A program made the position numbers and the translations under genes. Shown in pieces: positions 1 to 5,229 of a stretch of DNA of 5,229 nt (positions are counted from its first letter, which is position 1; the number at the start of each line of letters is the position of its first letter). Source of the stretch: Streptomyces katrae (GTDB taxonomy: Bacteria > Actinomycetota > Actinomycetes > Streptomycetales > Streptomycetaceae). The stretch covers positions 1 through 5,229 of the forward strand of contig NZ_JZWV01001182.1 of assembly GCF_000966975.1 (NCBI RefSeq). Direction: 5' to 3'. The notes beneath the pieces are model-generated. The model did no database searches. It was given only the letters and a program-made list of their open reading frames with translations, and was not told where the DNA came from.

Positions 1-38
1 GCCGCCGCCGCACGGCAGCCGCGCCAGGAGCCCGCCCG

Positions 39-1211
39 ATGAACAGCACCACCGGCCCGGCCCCCACCCCCGAGCCGGCCCCCGCCGCCGCCTCGGAGCC
101 CGCCCCGGCCCCGGTGCGCGCCGCGACCCGACGGTCCGCCCGGGCCCCGTTCAGGGCCGCCGGCGCCGCCGCCGCCCTTGCCGCGCTGCTCGTGGCCGTC
201 TCCGCCCCGCCCGCGGCCGCCGACACCATCCGCGACCGCCAGTGGGGCCTGCTCGCCCTGCGGGCCGAGGAGGCCTGGGGCATCACCCAGGGCGACGGGA
301 TCACCGTCGCCGTCCTCGACACCGGCGTCGACTCCACCCACCCCGACCAGGTCCTCGACGGCACCGACCTCGTCGGCATGGGCGCCGGCCGCGGCGACCG
401 CGCCTGGGCCCGCCACGGCACGGCCATGGCGAGCATCATCGCCGGCCACGGACACGGCCCCGACCGCGCGCAAGGAGTCCTCGGGATCGCGCCCCACGCC
501 CGGATCCTGCCGGTCAGGGTGATCCTGGAGGAGGGCGACCCGGGACGCGCCAAGGCCCGCGACAGCAAGTCCGGGGCCCTCGCCGAGGGCATCCGCTGGG
601 CCGCCGACCACGGCGCCGACGTGATCAACCTGTCGCTCGGCGACGACAGCGACTCCGCCCACCACGAGGCCGCCGAGGACGAGGCCGTCCAGTACGCCCT
701 CGGCAAGGGCGTGGTCGTCGTCGCCTCCGCGGGCAACGGCGGCGAACGCGGCGACCACACCTCCTACCCCGCCGCCTACCCCGGGGTCATCGCCGTCGCC
801 GCCGTGGACCGCCAGGGCCGCAAGGCCCCCTTCTCCACCCGCCACTGGTACGCCACCGTCAGCGCCCCCGGCGTCGACGTGGTCATCGCCGACCCGGACC
901 GGGCCTACTACGAGGGCTGGGGCACCAGCGCCGCCGCCGCCTTCGTCTCCGGAACCGTGGCCCTCGTCAAGGCCGCCCACCCCGGGCTCTCCCCGGCGCA
1001 GGTCAAGAAGCTGCTGGAGGACACCGCCACCGCCCGCCCGCCCGGCGGCCGCGACGACGCCCGCGGCCACGGCACGGTCGACCCCGTCGCCGCGCTCCAG
1101 GCCGCCGGGTCGCTGCGGTCCGAGCCCCCCGCCCCCGTGGCCGTACTGGCCCGGCGCCCGCGCGCCGCACGGCGGGACGCCGCGGGGGAGTCCCTCCCCC
1201 CGGCGGGATAG
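39..1211 (+). CDS. Secreted S8 serine protease, mycosin-type (type VII secretion-associated)
   Basis: A 390-residue subtilisin-family serine protease, expected to be exported and to cleave proteins outside the membrane. The catalytic triad is visible: Asp94 in AVLDTGVDSTHP, His126 in RHGTAMASIIAG and Ser297 in GWGTSAAAAFVSG. The oxyanion-hole Asn233 lies in ASAGNGG. Residues 1-30 are Ala/Pro-rich. Basic residues 31-39 (RRSAR..FR) and a hydrophobic stretch of about 40-58 form a signal peptide, with likely cleavage after the AAA ending at 61. The mature N-terminus (DTIRDRQWGL) resembles actinobacterial mycosins, the proteases linked to ESX/type VII secretion. Unlike classical mycosins it has no C-terminal membrane helix: after about 357 there is only a Pro/Arg/Ala tail. 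The Pro usual after GTSxAA is Ala here. The ATG is supported by AGGAG at 26-30, 8 bases upstream. A GTG at codon 26 would give a more ordinary signal length but has a poorer ribosome site. No ESX core gene is in the window, so the type VII link is inferred from similarity only. Confidence 0.88.
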   Translation: MNSTTGPAPTPEPAPAAASEPAPAPVRAATRRSARAPFRAAGAAAALAALLVAVSAPPAAADTIRDRQWGLLALRAEEAWGITQGDGITVAVLDTGVDSTHPDQVLDGTDLVGMGAGRGDRAWARHGTAMASIIAGHGHGPDRAQGVLGIAPHARILPVRVILEEGDPGRAKARDSKSGALAEGIRWAADHGADVINLSLGDDSDSAHHEAAEDEAVQYALGKGVVVVASAGNGGERGDHTSYPAAYPGVIAVAAVDRQGRKAPFSTRHWYATVSAPGVDVVIADPDRAYYEGWGTSAAAAFVSGTVALVKAAHPGLSPAQVKKLLEDTATARPPGGRDDARGHGTVDPVAALQAAGSLRSEPPAPVAVLARRPRAARRDAAGESLPPAG

Positions 1212-1223
1212 GGTCAGGTCATT

Positions 1224-1964
1224 GTGGCGACCAAGAACATTCCAGACCCCGGTTTCTCCGACGACGACGGCACCGCCGACCCCCGGCTGAGCGCGGCCCT
1301 GGCCGCCTGGGCCGAGGACCGCTCGCGGGAGCCGGAACTGCTGGCGGCCCTGAAGGACGCCCGGCTGCTGGTGCCCGTCGTGGCGATGCTCGGCGAGGTC
1401 GAGACCGACCCGGAGACCGGCCTCAAGCGCGAGAAGACCAGCGACATGGCCGTCCCCACCCTGACGGCCGGCGACCGCCGGGCGCTGCCCGCGTTCACCT
1501 CCATCGCCTCGCTGGCCCTGTGGGACCCGGCGGCCCGCCCGGTGGCGGTCCCGCTGCACCAGGCGCTGGCGGCCGCGGTGCACGAGAAGGCCGACACGAT
1601 CGTCCTGGACCTGGCCGGACCGGTGCCCTACCAGCTGACCGGCCCCGCGCTGCTCGCGCTGGCCGAGGGCCGCACCGACGCCGACCCGCTGGCCGACCCG
1701 GCCGTGCGGCAGGCGGTGCGGGCCGCGGTGGCCGCCGAGCCGGCCGTGCTCCGCGCCCACCTGGGCCCGGGCGGCGCCTCCGCCGACGGCACCCTCGCCA
1801 TCGTGCTGTCCGAGGGGGAGCCGGTCGCCCCCGCCGCCCGGCGGGTGGCCGAGGCCCTCGCGGCGGACGAGACCCTGCGCGGGCGCCTCGTGCGCGGCCT
1901 GGACCTCGCCCTGCTCCCGGCCGGCGCCCCGGTCCCGCCGGGCGAACCGCTCTTCACGCGCTGA
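1224..1964 (+). CDS. SseB family protein
   Basis: A 246-residue soluble protein that I recognise as an actinobacterial SseB-family member. The N-terminal SseB domain is roughly residues 25-150 and includes DARLLVPVVAMLGEVE (45-60) and the MAVPTLTAGDRRALPAFTS core (75-93). An Ala-rich C-terminal domain (about 155-235) resembles the second domain of the family. There is no signal peptide or membrane segment. The family is named for E. coli sseB (enhanced serine sensitivity); its biochemical role is unknown, and I do not infer one. The start is GTG, 12 bases after the protease stop, with only a weak purine-rich stretch (GGGTCAGG, 1211-1218) in front, which suggests co-transcription and translational coupling with the protease. 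The family is sometimes found beside type VII secretion genes, so the pairing may be functional, but this is inference. The gene ends 11 bases before a strong hairpin. Confidence 0.88.
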   Translation: MATKNIPDPGFSDDDGTADPRLSAALAAWAEDRSREPELLAALKDARLLVPVVAMLGEVETDPETGLKREKTSDMAVPTLTAGDRRALPAFTSIASLALWDPAARPVAVPLHQALAAAVHEKADTIVLDLAGPVPYQLTGPALLALAEGRTDADPLADPAVRQAVRAAVAAEPAVLRAHLGPGGASADGTLAIVLSEGEPVAPAARRVAEALAADETLRGRLVRGLDLALLPAGAPVPPGEPLFTR

Positions 1965-1975
1965 GGACCCCGTAA

Positions 1976-2027
1976 CGTACGACGGAGGGCCGCCCGCGAG
2001 GTGTCGCGGGCGGCCCTCCGTCGTACG
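1976..2027. terminator. Bidirectional hairpin terminator between convergent genes
   Basis: A perfect inverted repeat: arms 1976-1999 and 2004-2027 are exact reverse complements over 24 bp, closing a GGTG loop (2000-2003). It lies between the SseB stop (1964) and the stop of the minus-strand DUF1844 gene (2050). No T-tract follows on either side. U-less hairpins of this kind are common gene ends in Streptomyces, and the symmetry lets it serve both convergent transcripts. The function is inferred from position and stem strength. Confidence 0.85.
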
Positions 2028-2049
2028 AAGCGGAATCCGGAGCGGGGGG

Positions 2050-2415
2050 TCAGGCGTACACAGGACCCGTGAACTTCTCGCCCGGGCCCTGGCCCGGCTC
2101 GTCCTGGACGATCGAGGCCTCGCGGAAGGCCAGCTGCAGCGACTTCAGGCCGTCGCGCAGCGGGGCCGCGTGGAAGGAGCTGATCTCGGTGGCGCTGGCG
2201 GTGACCAGGCCGGCCAGGGCCGTGATCAGCTTGCGGGCCTCGTCGAGGTCCTTGTGCTCGGAGTCCGGCTTGTCCAGGCCCAGGTTGACCGCCGCGGCGC
2301 TCAGCAGGTGGACGGCCACCGTGGTGATGACCTCGACGGCCGGGACGTCCGCGATGTCGCGGGTCATCTCGTCGTAGTCGGGAGTGGTGGAATCGGAGGG
2401 CGTCGCGTCAGTCAT
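2050..2415 (-). CDS. DUF1844 domain-containing protein
   Basis: A 121-residue cytoplasmic protein of unknown function, matching the DUF1844 family that in Streptomyces sits next to infC. It has an acidic, Ser/Thr/Asp-rich N-terminus (1-20). The conserved helical core (21-103) includes DIADVPAVEVITTVAVHLLS, the segment DLDEARKLITALAGL (57-71) and EISSFHAAPLRDGLKSLQLA (77-96). The C-terminal tail, PGQGPGEKFTGPVYA, is characteristic. I chose the ATG at 2415 because its protein begins like the Streptomyces homologues (MTDATPSDSTTPDYDEMTRD) and GGAG lies 3 bases upstream on the minus strand. The same frame is open to 2553, but the extra residues look unlike protein of this family. It is transcribed divergently from infC and convergently with the SseB gene. 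The hydrophobic stretch near 28-45 is too short and interrupted for a confident membrane helix. Confidence 0.9.
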   Translation of the reverse strand: MTDATPSDSTTPDYDEMTRDIADVPAVEVITTVAVHLLSAAAVNLGLDKPDSEHKDLDEARKLITALAGLVTASATEISSFHAAPLRDGLKSLQLAFREASIVQDEPGQGPGEKFTGPVYA

Positions 2416-2458
2416 GCGCTCCACGATAGGTCGTGCGGCGGCCTTGCTCTGCGTGGGG

Positions 2459-2464
2459 TAGTAT
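2459..2464 (+). promoter_or_regulatory. Possible -10 element for the infC operon
   Basis: TAGTAT fits the TANNNT pattern of housekeeping (HrdB-type) -10 boxes and stands out in a very GC-rich stretch, which would place the transcript start near 2471. The -35 region at the right distance (about 2435-2441) is GC-rich and not recognisable. A TTGCTC at 2444-2449 is too close to serve. The position, about 300 bases before infC in a divergent gap, is sensible, but the call rests on one hexamer. Confidence 0.35.
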
Positions 2465-2648
2465 GGACATCGACCGGCCGGACACTTATGTGCCCGGCCC
2501 ACAAGTGGAGGCTCCGATCTCCCACCCGACCACCCTCCGGGGCGGCGGGTCATCCGGTCAGGCGGTATCCATCGTTCCGTACGGACGATGGAAGGCCGCC
2601 GAGTTGCGCCCCGCGGTTCGCACGCGGCGGTGCTCCGGTTGTTTTGGA

Positions 2649-2684
2649 GCCCCTGCCTGTGCCCGGCGGGGCATTTTTCTTTCT
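2649..2684 (+). terminator. Intrinsic terminator (attenuator) inside the infC leader
   Basis: GCCCC-T-GCC (2649-2657) pairs with GGCGGGGC (2665-2672) in an 8-bp stem with one bulged T and a TGTGCCC loop. After one A, a T-rich run follows directly (TTTTTCTTTCT, 2674-2684). A run of T this long is rare in such a GC-rich genome, and stem plus run is the classical Rho-independent layout. It sits about 90 bases before infC, in the same orientation, and the only gene upstream in the gap points the other way. It should therefore stop infC leader transcripts unless relieved. Upstream GCTCC/GGAGC shares bases 2649-2650 with its left arm, and GCCCCGC at 2608-2614 can pair with its right arm, so alternative folds exist. 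Confidence 0.7.
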
Positions 2685-2721
2685 CCGCCGCGGTTGAGGT
2701 CTGACGACATAAGACGTCAGC

Positions 2722-2740
2722 GGTTGCCTGCCAGGCAGCC
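2722..2740 (+). promoter_or_regulatory. Hairpin just upstream of the infC ribosome binding site
   Basis: GGTTGCCT (2722-2729) pairs with AGGCAGCC (2733-2740) through eight base pairs, one of them G-T, around a three-base GCC loop. It ends 13 bases before the infC Shine-Dalgarno sequence. A second stem, CTGACG/CGTCAG (2701-2706 and 2715-2720), abuts it. Together they could be a protein-binding operator or could modulate ribosome access. The role is inferred from position only. Confidence 0.5.
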
Positions 2741-2753
2741 GTGTGGTGCTACC

Positions 2754-2767
2754 GAGGAGGATCCATC
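2754..2767 (+). promoter_or_regulatory. infC Shine-Dalgarno sequence and ATC start codon
   Basis: GAGGAGG (2754-2760) is a near-ideal ribosome binding site. Four bases later comes ATC (2765-2767), in frame with IF-3, giving (M)[15 protein letters not shown], the usual beginning of actinobacterial IF-3. No ATG, GTG or TTG lies at a usable distance downstream of this site. The in-frame GTG at 2741 lies upstream of it, so using it would put the Shine-Dalgarno sequence inside the gene. Confidence 0.75.
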
Positions 2768-3433
2768 AGCACCGAGCCCCGCATCAACGATCGGATTCGC
2801 GTCCCTGAGGTGCGACTCGTCGGTCCCAGCGGCGAACAGGTGGGCATCGTCCCGCTTGCGAAGGCGCTTGAGCTCGCGCAGGAATACGACCTGGACCTGG
2901 TCGAGGTCGCCGCCTCCGCGCGCCCGCCGGTCTGCAAGCTCATGGACTACGGCAAGTTCAAGTACGAGTCGGCCATGAAGGCCCGTGAGGCGCGCAAGAA
3001 CCAGGCGCACACGGTCATCAAGGAGATGAAGCTCCGGCCGAAGATCGACCCGCACGACTATGACACCAAGAAGGGTCACGTCGTTCGGTTCCTCAAGCAG
3101 GGCGACAAGGTCAAGATCACGATCATGTTCCGTGGTCGCGAGCAGTCCCGGCCGGAGCTCGGCTACCGACTGCTGCAGCGTCTCGCGGAGGACGTCCAGG
3201 AGCTCGGCTTCATCGAGTCGAACCCGAAGCAGGACGGCCGGAACATGATCATGGTTCTCGGTCCGCACAAGAAGAAGACCGAGGCGATGGCCGAAGCCCG
3301 CGAGGCGCAGGCCGCCCGCAAGGCCGAGCGCCAGGGTGGTGCCGCCGCCGAGGCCGCTCCGGCCGAGGCCGCCGAGGTGGAGTCCACCGAGGTCGACGCC
3401 GACGGCTCCGCCGACGCGAACGCCGAGGCCTGA
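2765..3433 (+). CDS. infC: Translation initiation factor IF-3
   Basis: A 222-residue IF-3, which binds the 30S subunit, prevents premature 50S joining and checks initiator tRNA and start codon. The N-terminal domain (about 1-75) opens with [13 protein letters not shown] and holds the family signature [15 protein letters not shown] (58-72). A basic linker follows (72-92), and then the C-terminal domain (about 85-168) with [28 protein letters not shown] and the closing [16 protein letters not shown]. An Ala/Glu-rich acidic tail (about 171-222) makes it longer than E. coli IF-3 (180 residues); such extensions are usual in actinobacteria. I start it at ATC because of the adjoining GAGGAGG and because the protein then aligns with homologues such as the mycobacterial MSTETRVNERIRVPEV. 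Automatic annotation might instead use GTG at 2741, adding MWCYRGGS. Rare AUU/AUC-type starts on infC are known elsewhere to allow IF-3 to repress its own synthesis. First gene of an operon with rpmI and rplT. Confidence 0.96.
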   Translation: MSTEPRINDRIRVPEVRLVGPSGEQVGIVPLAKALELAQEYDLDLVEVAASARPPVCKLMDYGKFKYESAMKAREARKNQAHTVIKEMKLRPKIDPHDYDTKKGHVVRFLKQGDKVKITIMFRGREQSRPELGYRLLQRLAEDVQELGFIESNPKQDGRNMIMVLGPHKKKTEAMAEAREAQAARKAERQGGAAAEAAPAEAAEVESTEVDADGSADANAEA

Positions 3434-3472
3434 TTCCGGGGCAGCCCGTCCCGGATCACCCACACAACATGA

Positions 3473-3510
3473 CGCTCCCGCCCGCCGGTCCGCGAGGACC
3501 GGTGGGAGCG
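3473..3510 (+). promoter_or_regulatory. Two-part hairpin between infC and rpmI
   Basis: Outer stem CGCTCCC (3473-3479) pairs with GGGAGCG (3504-3510); inner stem CCGGTCC (3485-3491) pairs with GGACCGG (3496-3502). They are separated by an asymmetric internal loop (GCCCG against T) and capped by GCGA, a GNRA-type tetraloop. No T-tract follows, so it is not a classical terminator. It sits 8 bases before the rpmI Shine-Dalgarno sequence (GAGGAG, 3519-3524), which itself is 11 bases from the ATG. It may be an operator, a processing site or a partial terminator; the sequence does not decide. Confidence 0.6.
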
Positions 3511-3535
3511 CCACCGACGAGGAGATAACGGCGCC

Positions 3536-3730
3536 ATGCCGAAGAACAAGACGCACAGCGGTACCAAGAAGCGCTTCAAGGTCACCGGCTCCGGCAAGGT
3601 GCTCCGTGAGCGCGCCGGCAAGCGCCACCTGCTCGAGCACAAGTCGTCCCGCCTGACCCGTCGCCTCACCGGCAACGCGGAGATGGCTCCCGGCGACGCC
3701 GCGAAGATCAAGAAGCTTCTCGGCATCTGA
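3536..3730 (+). CDS. rpmI: 50S ribosomal protein L35 (bL35)
   Basis: A 64-residue, strongly basic protein of the large ribosomal subunit, full length for bL35. It begins [20 protein letters not shown], matching the family signature region (KTHSG..KRFK), and continues through [18 protein letters not shown] (21-38) to the conserved end, [14 protein letters not shown]. The ATG is preceded by GAGGAG at 3519-3524, with a rather long 11-base spacing. It lies 102 bases after infC and 104 bases before rplT in the conserved infC-rpmI-rplT order, so co-transcription is very likely. Both flanking gaps contain hairpins with an identical 7-bp stem. Confidence 0.97.
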   Translation: MPKNKTHSGTKKRFKVTGSGKVLRERAGKRHLLEHKSSRLTRRLTGNAEMAPGDAAKIKKLLGI

Positions 3731-3734
3731 CGCC

Positions 3735-3757
3735 TCCGCTCCCGTGACGGGAGCGGA
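3735..3757 (+). promoter_or_regulatory. Palindromic hairpin between rpmI and rplT
   Basis: TCCGCTCCCGT (3735-3745) and ACGGGAGCGGA (3747-3757) are exact reverse complements around a single G, so the RNA can fold into at least nine base pairs with a GTGAC loop. It starts 4 bases after the rpmI stop and has no T-tract. It contains the same CGCTCCC/GGGAGCG stem as the hairpin before rpmI. Possible roles are partial termination, RNA processing or protein binding within the operon. Confidence 0.6.
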
Positions 3758-3789
3758 CGGACGTCGAGACCGGGACCCCATCGAATTCC

Positions 3790-3815
3790 GGGCCGTGTGA
3801 AGACACCCACGGCCC
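3790..3815 (+). promoter_or_regulatory. Hairpin directly upstream of the rplT ribosome binding site
   Basis: GGGCCGTG (3790-3797) pairs perfectly with CACGGCCC (3808-3815) around a ten-base loop. An alternative inner pairing, GTGT/ACAC, is possible. It ends 6 bases before AAGGAG (3822-3827), the rplT Shine-Dalgarno sequence, so it could affect L20 translation. L20 autoregulates its operon in E. coli and Bacillus; whether it binds here is inference. Confidence 0.5.
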
Positions 3816-3834
3816 CGCTACAAGGAGTAAAAAA

Positions 3835-4221
3835 GTGGCACGCGTCAAGCGGGCAGTAAACGCCCACAAGAAGCGCCGGGCGATCCTCGAGGCGGCCTCC
3901 GGCTACCGCGGTCAGCGTTCGCGCCTGTACCGCAAGGCCAAGGAGCAGGTCACCCACTCGCTGGTCTACAACTTCAACGACCGCAAGAAGCGCAAGGGCG
4001 ACTTCCGTCAGCTGTGGATCCAGCGCATCAACGCCGCTGCCCGCCAGAACGGCATGACGTACAACCGCCTCATCCAGGGTCTGAAGGCCGCCAACATCGA
4101 GGTGGACCGCAAGATCCTGGCCGAGCTGGCCGTCAACGACGCCAACGCGTTCGCCGCGCTCGTCGAGGTCGCGCAGAAGGCCCTCCCGGCCGACGTCAAC
4201 GCGCCCAAGGCCGCTGCGTAA
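3835..4221 (+). CDS. rplT: 50S ribosomal protein L20 (bL20)
   Basis: A 128-residue bL20, an early-assembling 23S rRNA-binding protein needed for large-subunit assembly. The very basic N-terminal extension (1-58: [34 protein letters not shown]) threads into rRNA. The globular part carries the family signature [17 protein letters not shown] (54-70), then [23 protein letters not shown] (77-99). About ten extra Ala/Pro-rich residues at the end exceed the E. coli length of about 118. The start is GTG, supported by AAGGAG at 3822-3827 with 7-base spacing and by the universal (M)ARVKR beginning. Last gene of the infC-rpmI-rplT operon; two hairpins follow it. In other bacteria L20 is also the operon's translational repressor, and the hairpin before this gene is a candidate site. 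Confidence 0.97.
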   Translation: MARVKRAVNAHKKRRAILEAASGYRGQRSRLYRKAKEQVTHSLVYNFNDRKKRKGDFRQLWIQRINAAARQNGMTYNRLIQGLKAANIEVDRKILAELAVNDANAFAALVEVAQKALPADVNAPKAAA

Positions 4222-4227
4222 GGCATA

Positions 4228-4287
4228 GCCGGCCCGCTCACGAGGCCGGCACCCACGGACCCGCAGGCGTTCGCCTGCGGGTCCGTG
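4228..4287 (+). terminator. Tandem hairpins ending the rplT operon
   Basis: First stem: GCCGGCC (4228-4234) with GGCCGGC (4244-4250). Three bases later the second stem pairs 4254-4269 with 4272-4287, exact reverse complements over 16 bases; geometrically about 15 bp with a GTTC loop. There is no T-run afterwards, as is usual for strong Streptomyces hairpin terminators. The position, 7 bases after the rplT stop, favours termination or 3'-end stabilisation. The methyltransferase gene starts only 45 bases beyond, so some read-through is possible. Confidence 0.75.
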
Positions 4288-4332
4288 TGCGTTCACCCCG
4301 CCCCGGACCACCCGAGAGAGAACCCTGAGACC

Positions 4333-5190
<858 letters not shown>

Positions 5191-5229
5191 TAATGTGGCC
5201 TGCCGGGGGCCCACTGAGCTACCCGGAGA

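Larger units (their letters stand above)
2471..2764 (+). promoter_or_regulatory. Long structured 5' leader of infC
   Basis: This gene-free stretch of almost 300 bases upstream of infC is rich in stems. (1) GGCCGG/CCGGCC at 2476-2481 and 2494-2499, continued inside an A-C mismatch by CAC-TTAT-GTG. (2) A 40-base hairpin at 2561-2600: outer GGCGG/CCGCC, inner CCATCGT/ACGATGG plus CC/GG around a GTAC loop. (3) CCGCG/CGCGG at 2611-2615 and 2623-2627. (4) GCTCC/GGAGC at 2632-2636 and 2646-2650. (5) The terminator at 2649-2672. (6) CTGACG/CGTCAG at 2701-2706 and 2715-2720. (7) An 8-bp stem at 2722-2740 just before the ribosome site. Long leaders that control infC-rpmI-rplT are known in other bacteria, for example the L20 leader of Bacillus. 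I do not recognise this one as a named family. The exact 5' end is not established. Confidence 0.6.

Noticed and set aside
114..116. GTG at codon 26 as the protease start
   Set aside because: It would give a more usual signal-peptide length, but its only upstream GGAG is about 16 bases away, whereas the ATG at 39 has AGGAG at 8 bases. It remains a minor alternative.
2050..2553. Longer minus-strand frame giving a 167-residue DUF1844 protein
   Set aside because: The extra 46 residues do not resemble the family. The ATG at 2415 gives the expected N-terminus with a nearby GGAG, and the extension would run into the infC leader and possible promoter.
2741..2764. GTG start for infC adding MWCYRGGS
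   Set aside because: It would bury the GAGGAGG inside the coding region and has no good ribosome site of its own. The extra residues are absent from typical IF-3.
2433..2978. Open frame through the infC leader on the plus strand
   Set aside because: It has no convincing ribosome site or family resemblance, passes through several stable hairpins and ends inside infC in another frame. Long chance frames are normal at this G+C.
4285..4332. Upstream GTG start for the methyltransferase
   Set aside because: It falls in the right arm of the hairpin after rplT. The added residues (MCVHPAPDHP...) are not family-like, and ATG at 4333 gives a normal SpoU N-terminus.
5191..5229. Minus-strand string GGGTAGCTCAGTGG, which resembles the start of a tRNA
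   Set aside because: The continuation lacks the partner D-stem strand, an anticodon arm and a T-arm (GGTTCGA), and would run into the methyltransferase gene, so the match is chance.

Overview
The window is about 70% or more G+C, its coding frames have the strong third-position G/C bias of high-GC actinobacteria, and the proteins resemble those of Streptomyces and close relatives. It carries seven genes I can support. None looks recently acquired, and I see no insertion sequence, CRISPR array, tRNA or rRNA.

Left part (1-2050): a secreted subtilisin-family protease of the mycosin (type VII secretion-associated) type is followed 12 bases later by an SseB-family gene, so the two probably form one transcript. 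This ends at a perfect 24-bp hairpin (1976-2027). The hairpin is shared with a convergent gene on the minus strand that encodes a short DUF1844 protein.

Middle (2416-2764): a divergent, roughly 350-base gene-free region holds a possible promoter and a long, structured 5' leader for infC. The leader contains several stable hairpins. One is a textbook intrinsic terminator with a U-tract well upstream of the gene, which suggests transcription attenuation. Two more hairpins sit directly in front of the infC ribosome binding site.

Right part (2765-5190): infC (initiation factor IF-3), rpmI (L35) and rplT (L20) form the widely conserved translation operon. infC appears to start at a rare ATC codon behind a strong Shine-Dalgarno sequence, which fits IF-3 autoregulation. 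Both intergenic gaps contain hairpins, and one 7-bp stem (CGCTCCC/GGGAGCG) occurs in both. After two tandem hairpins comes a SpoU/TrmH-family 2'-O-ribose RNA methyltransferase, so the right half is devoted to ribosome assembly and function. The window ends 39 bases after that gene, before any further gene is visible.

No wholly new multi-gene system is apparent. The least ordinary material is the RNA-level architecture of the infC-rpmI-rplT operon (ATC start, leader attenuator, repeated intergenic stems), followed by the unanchored mycosin-type protease.
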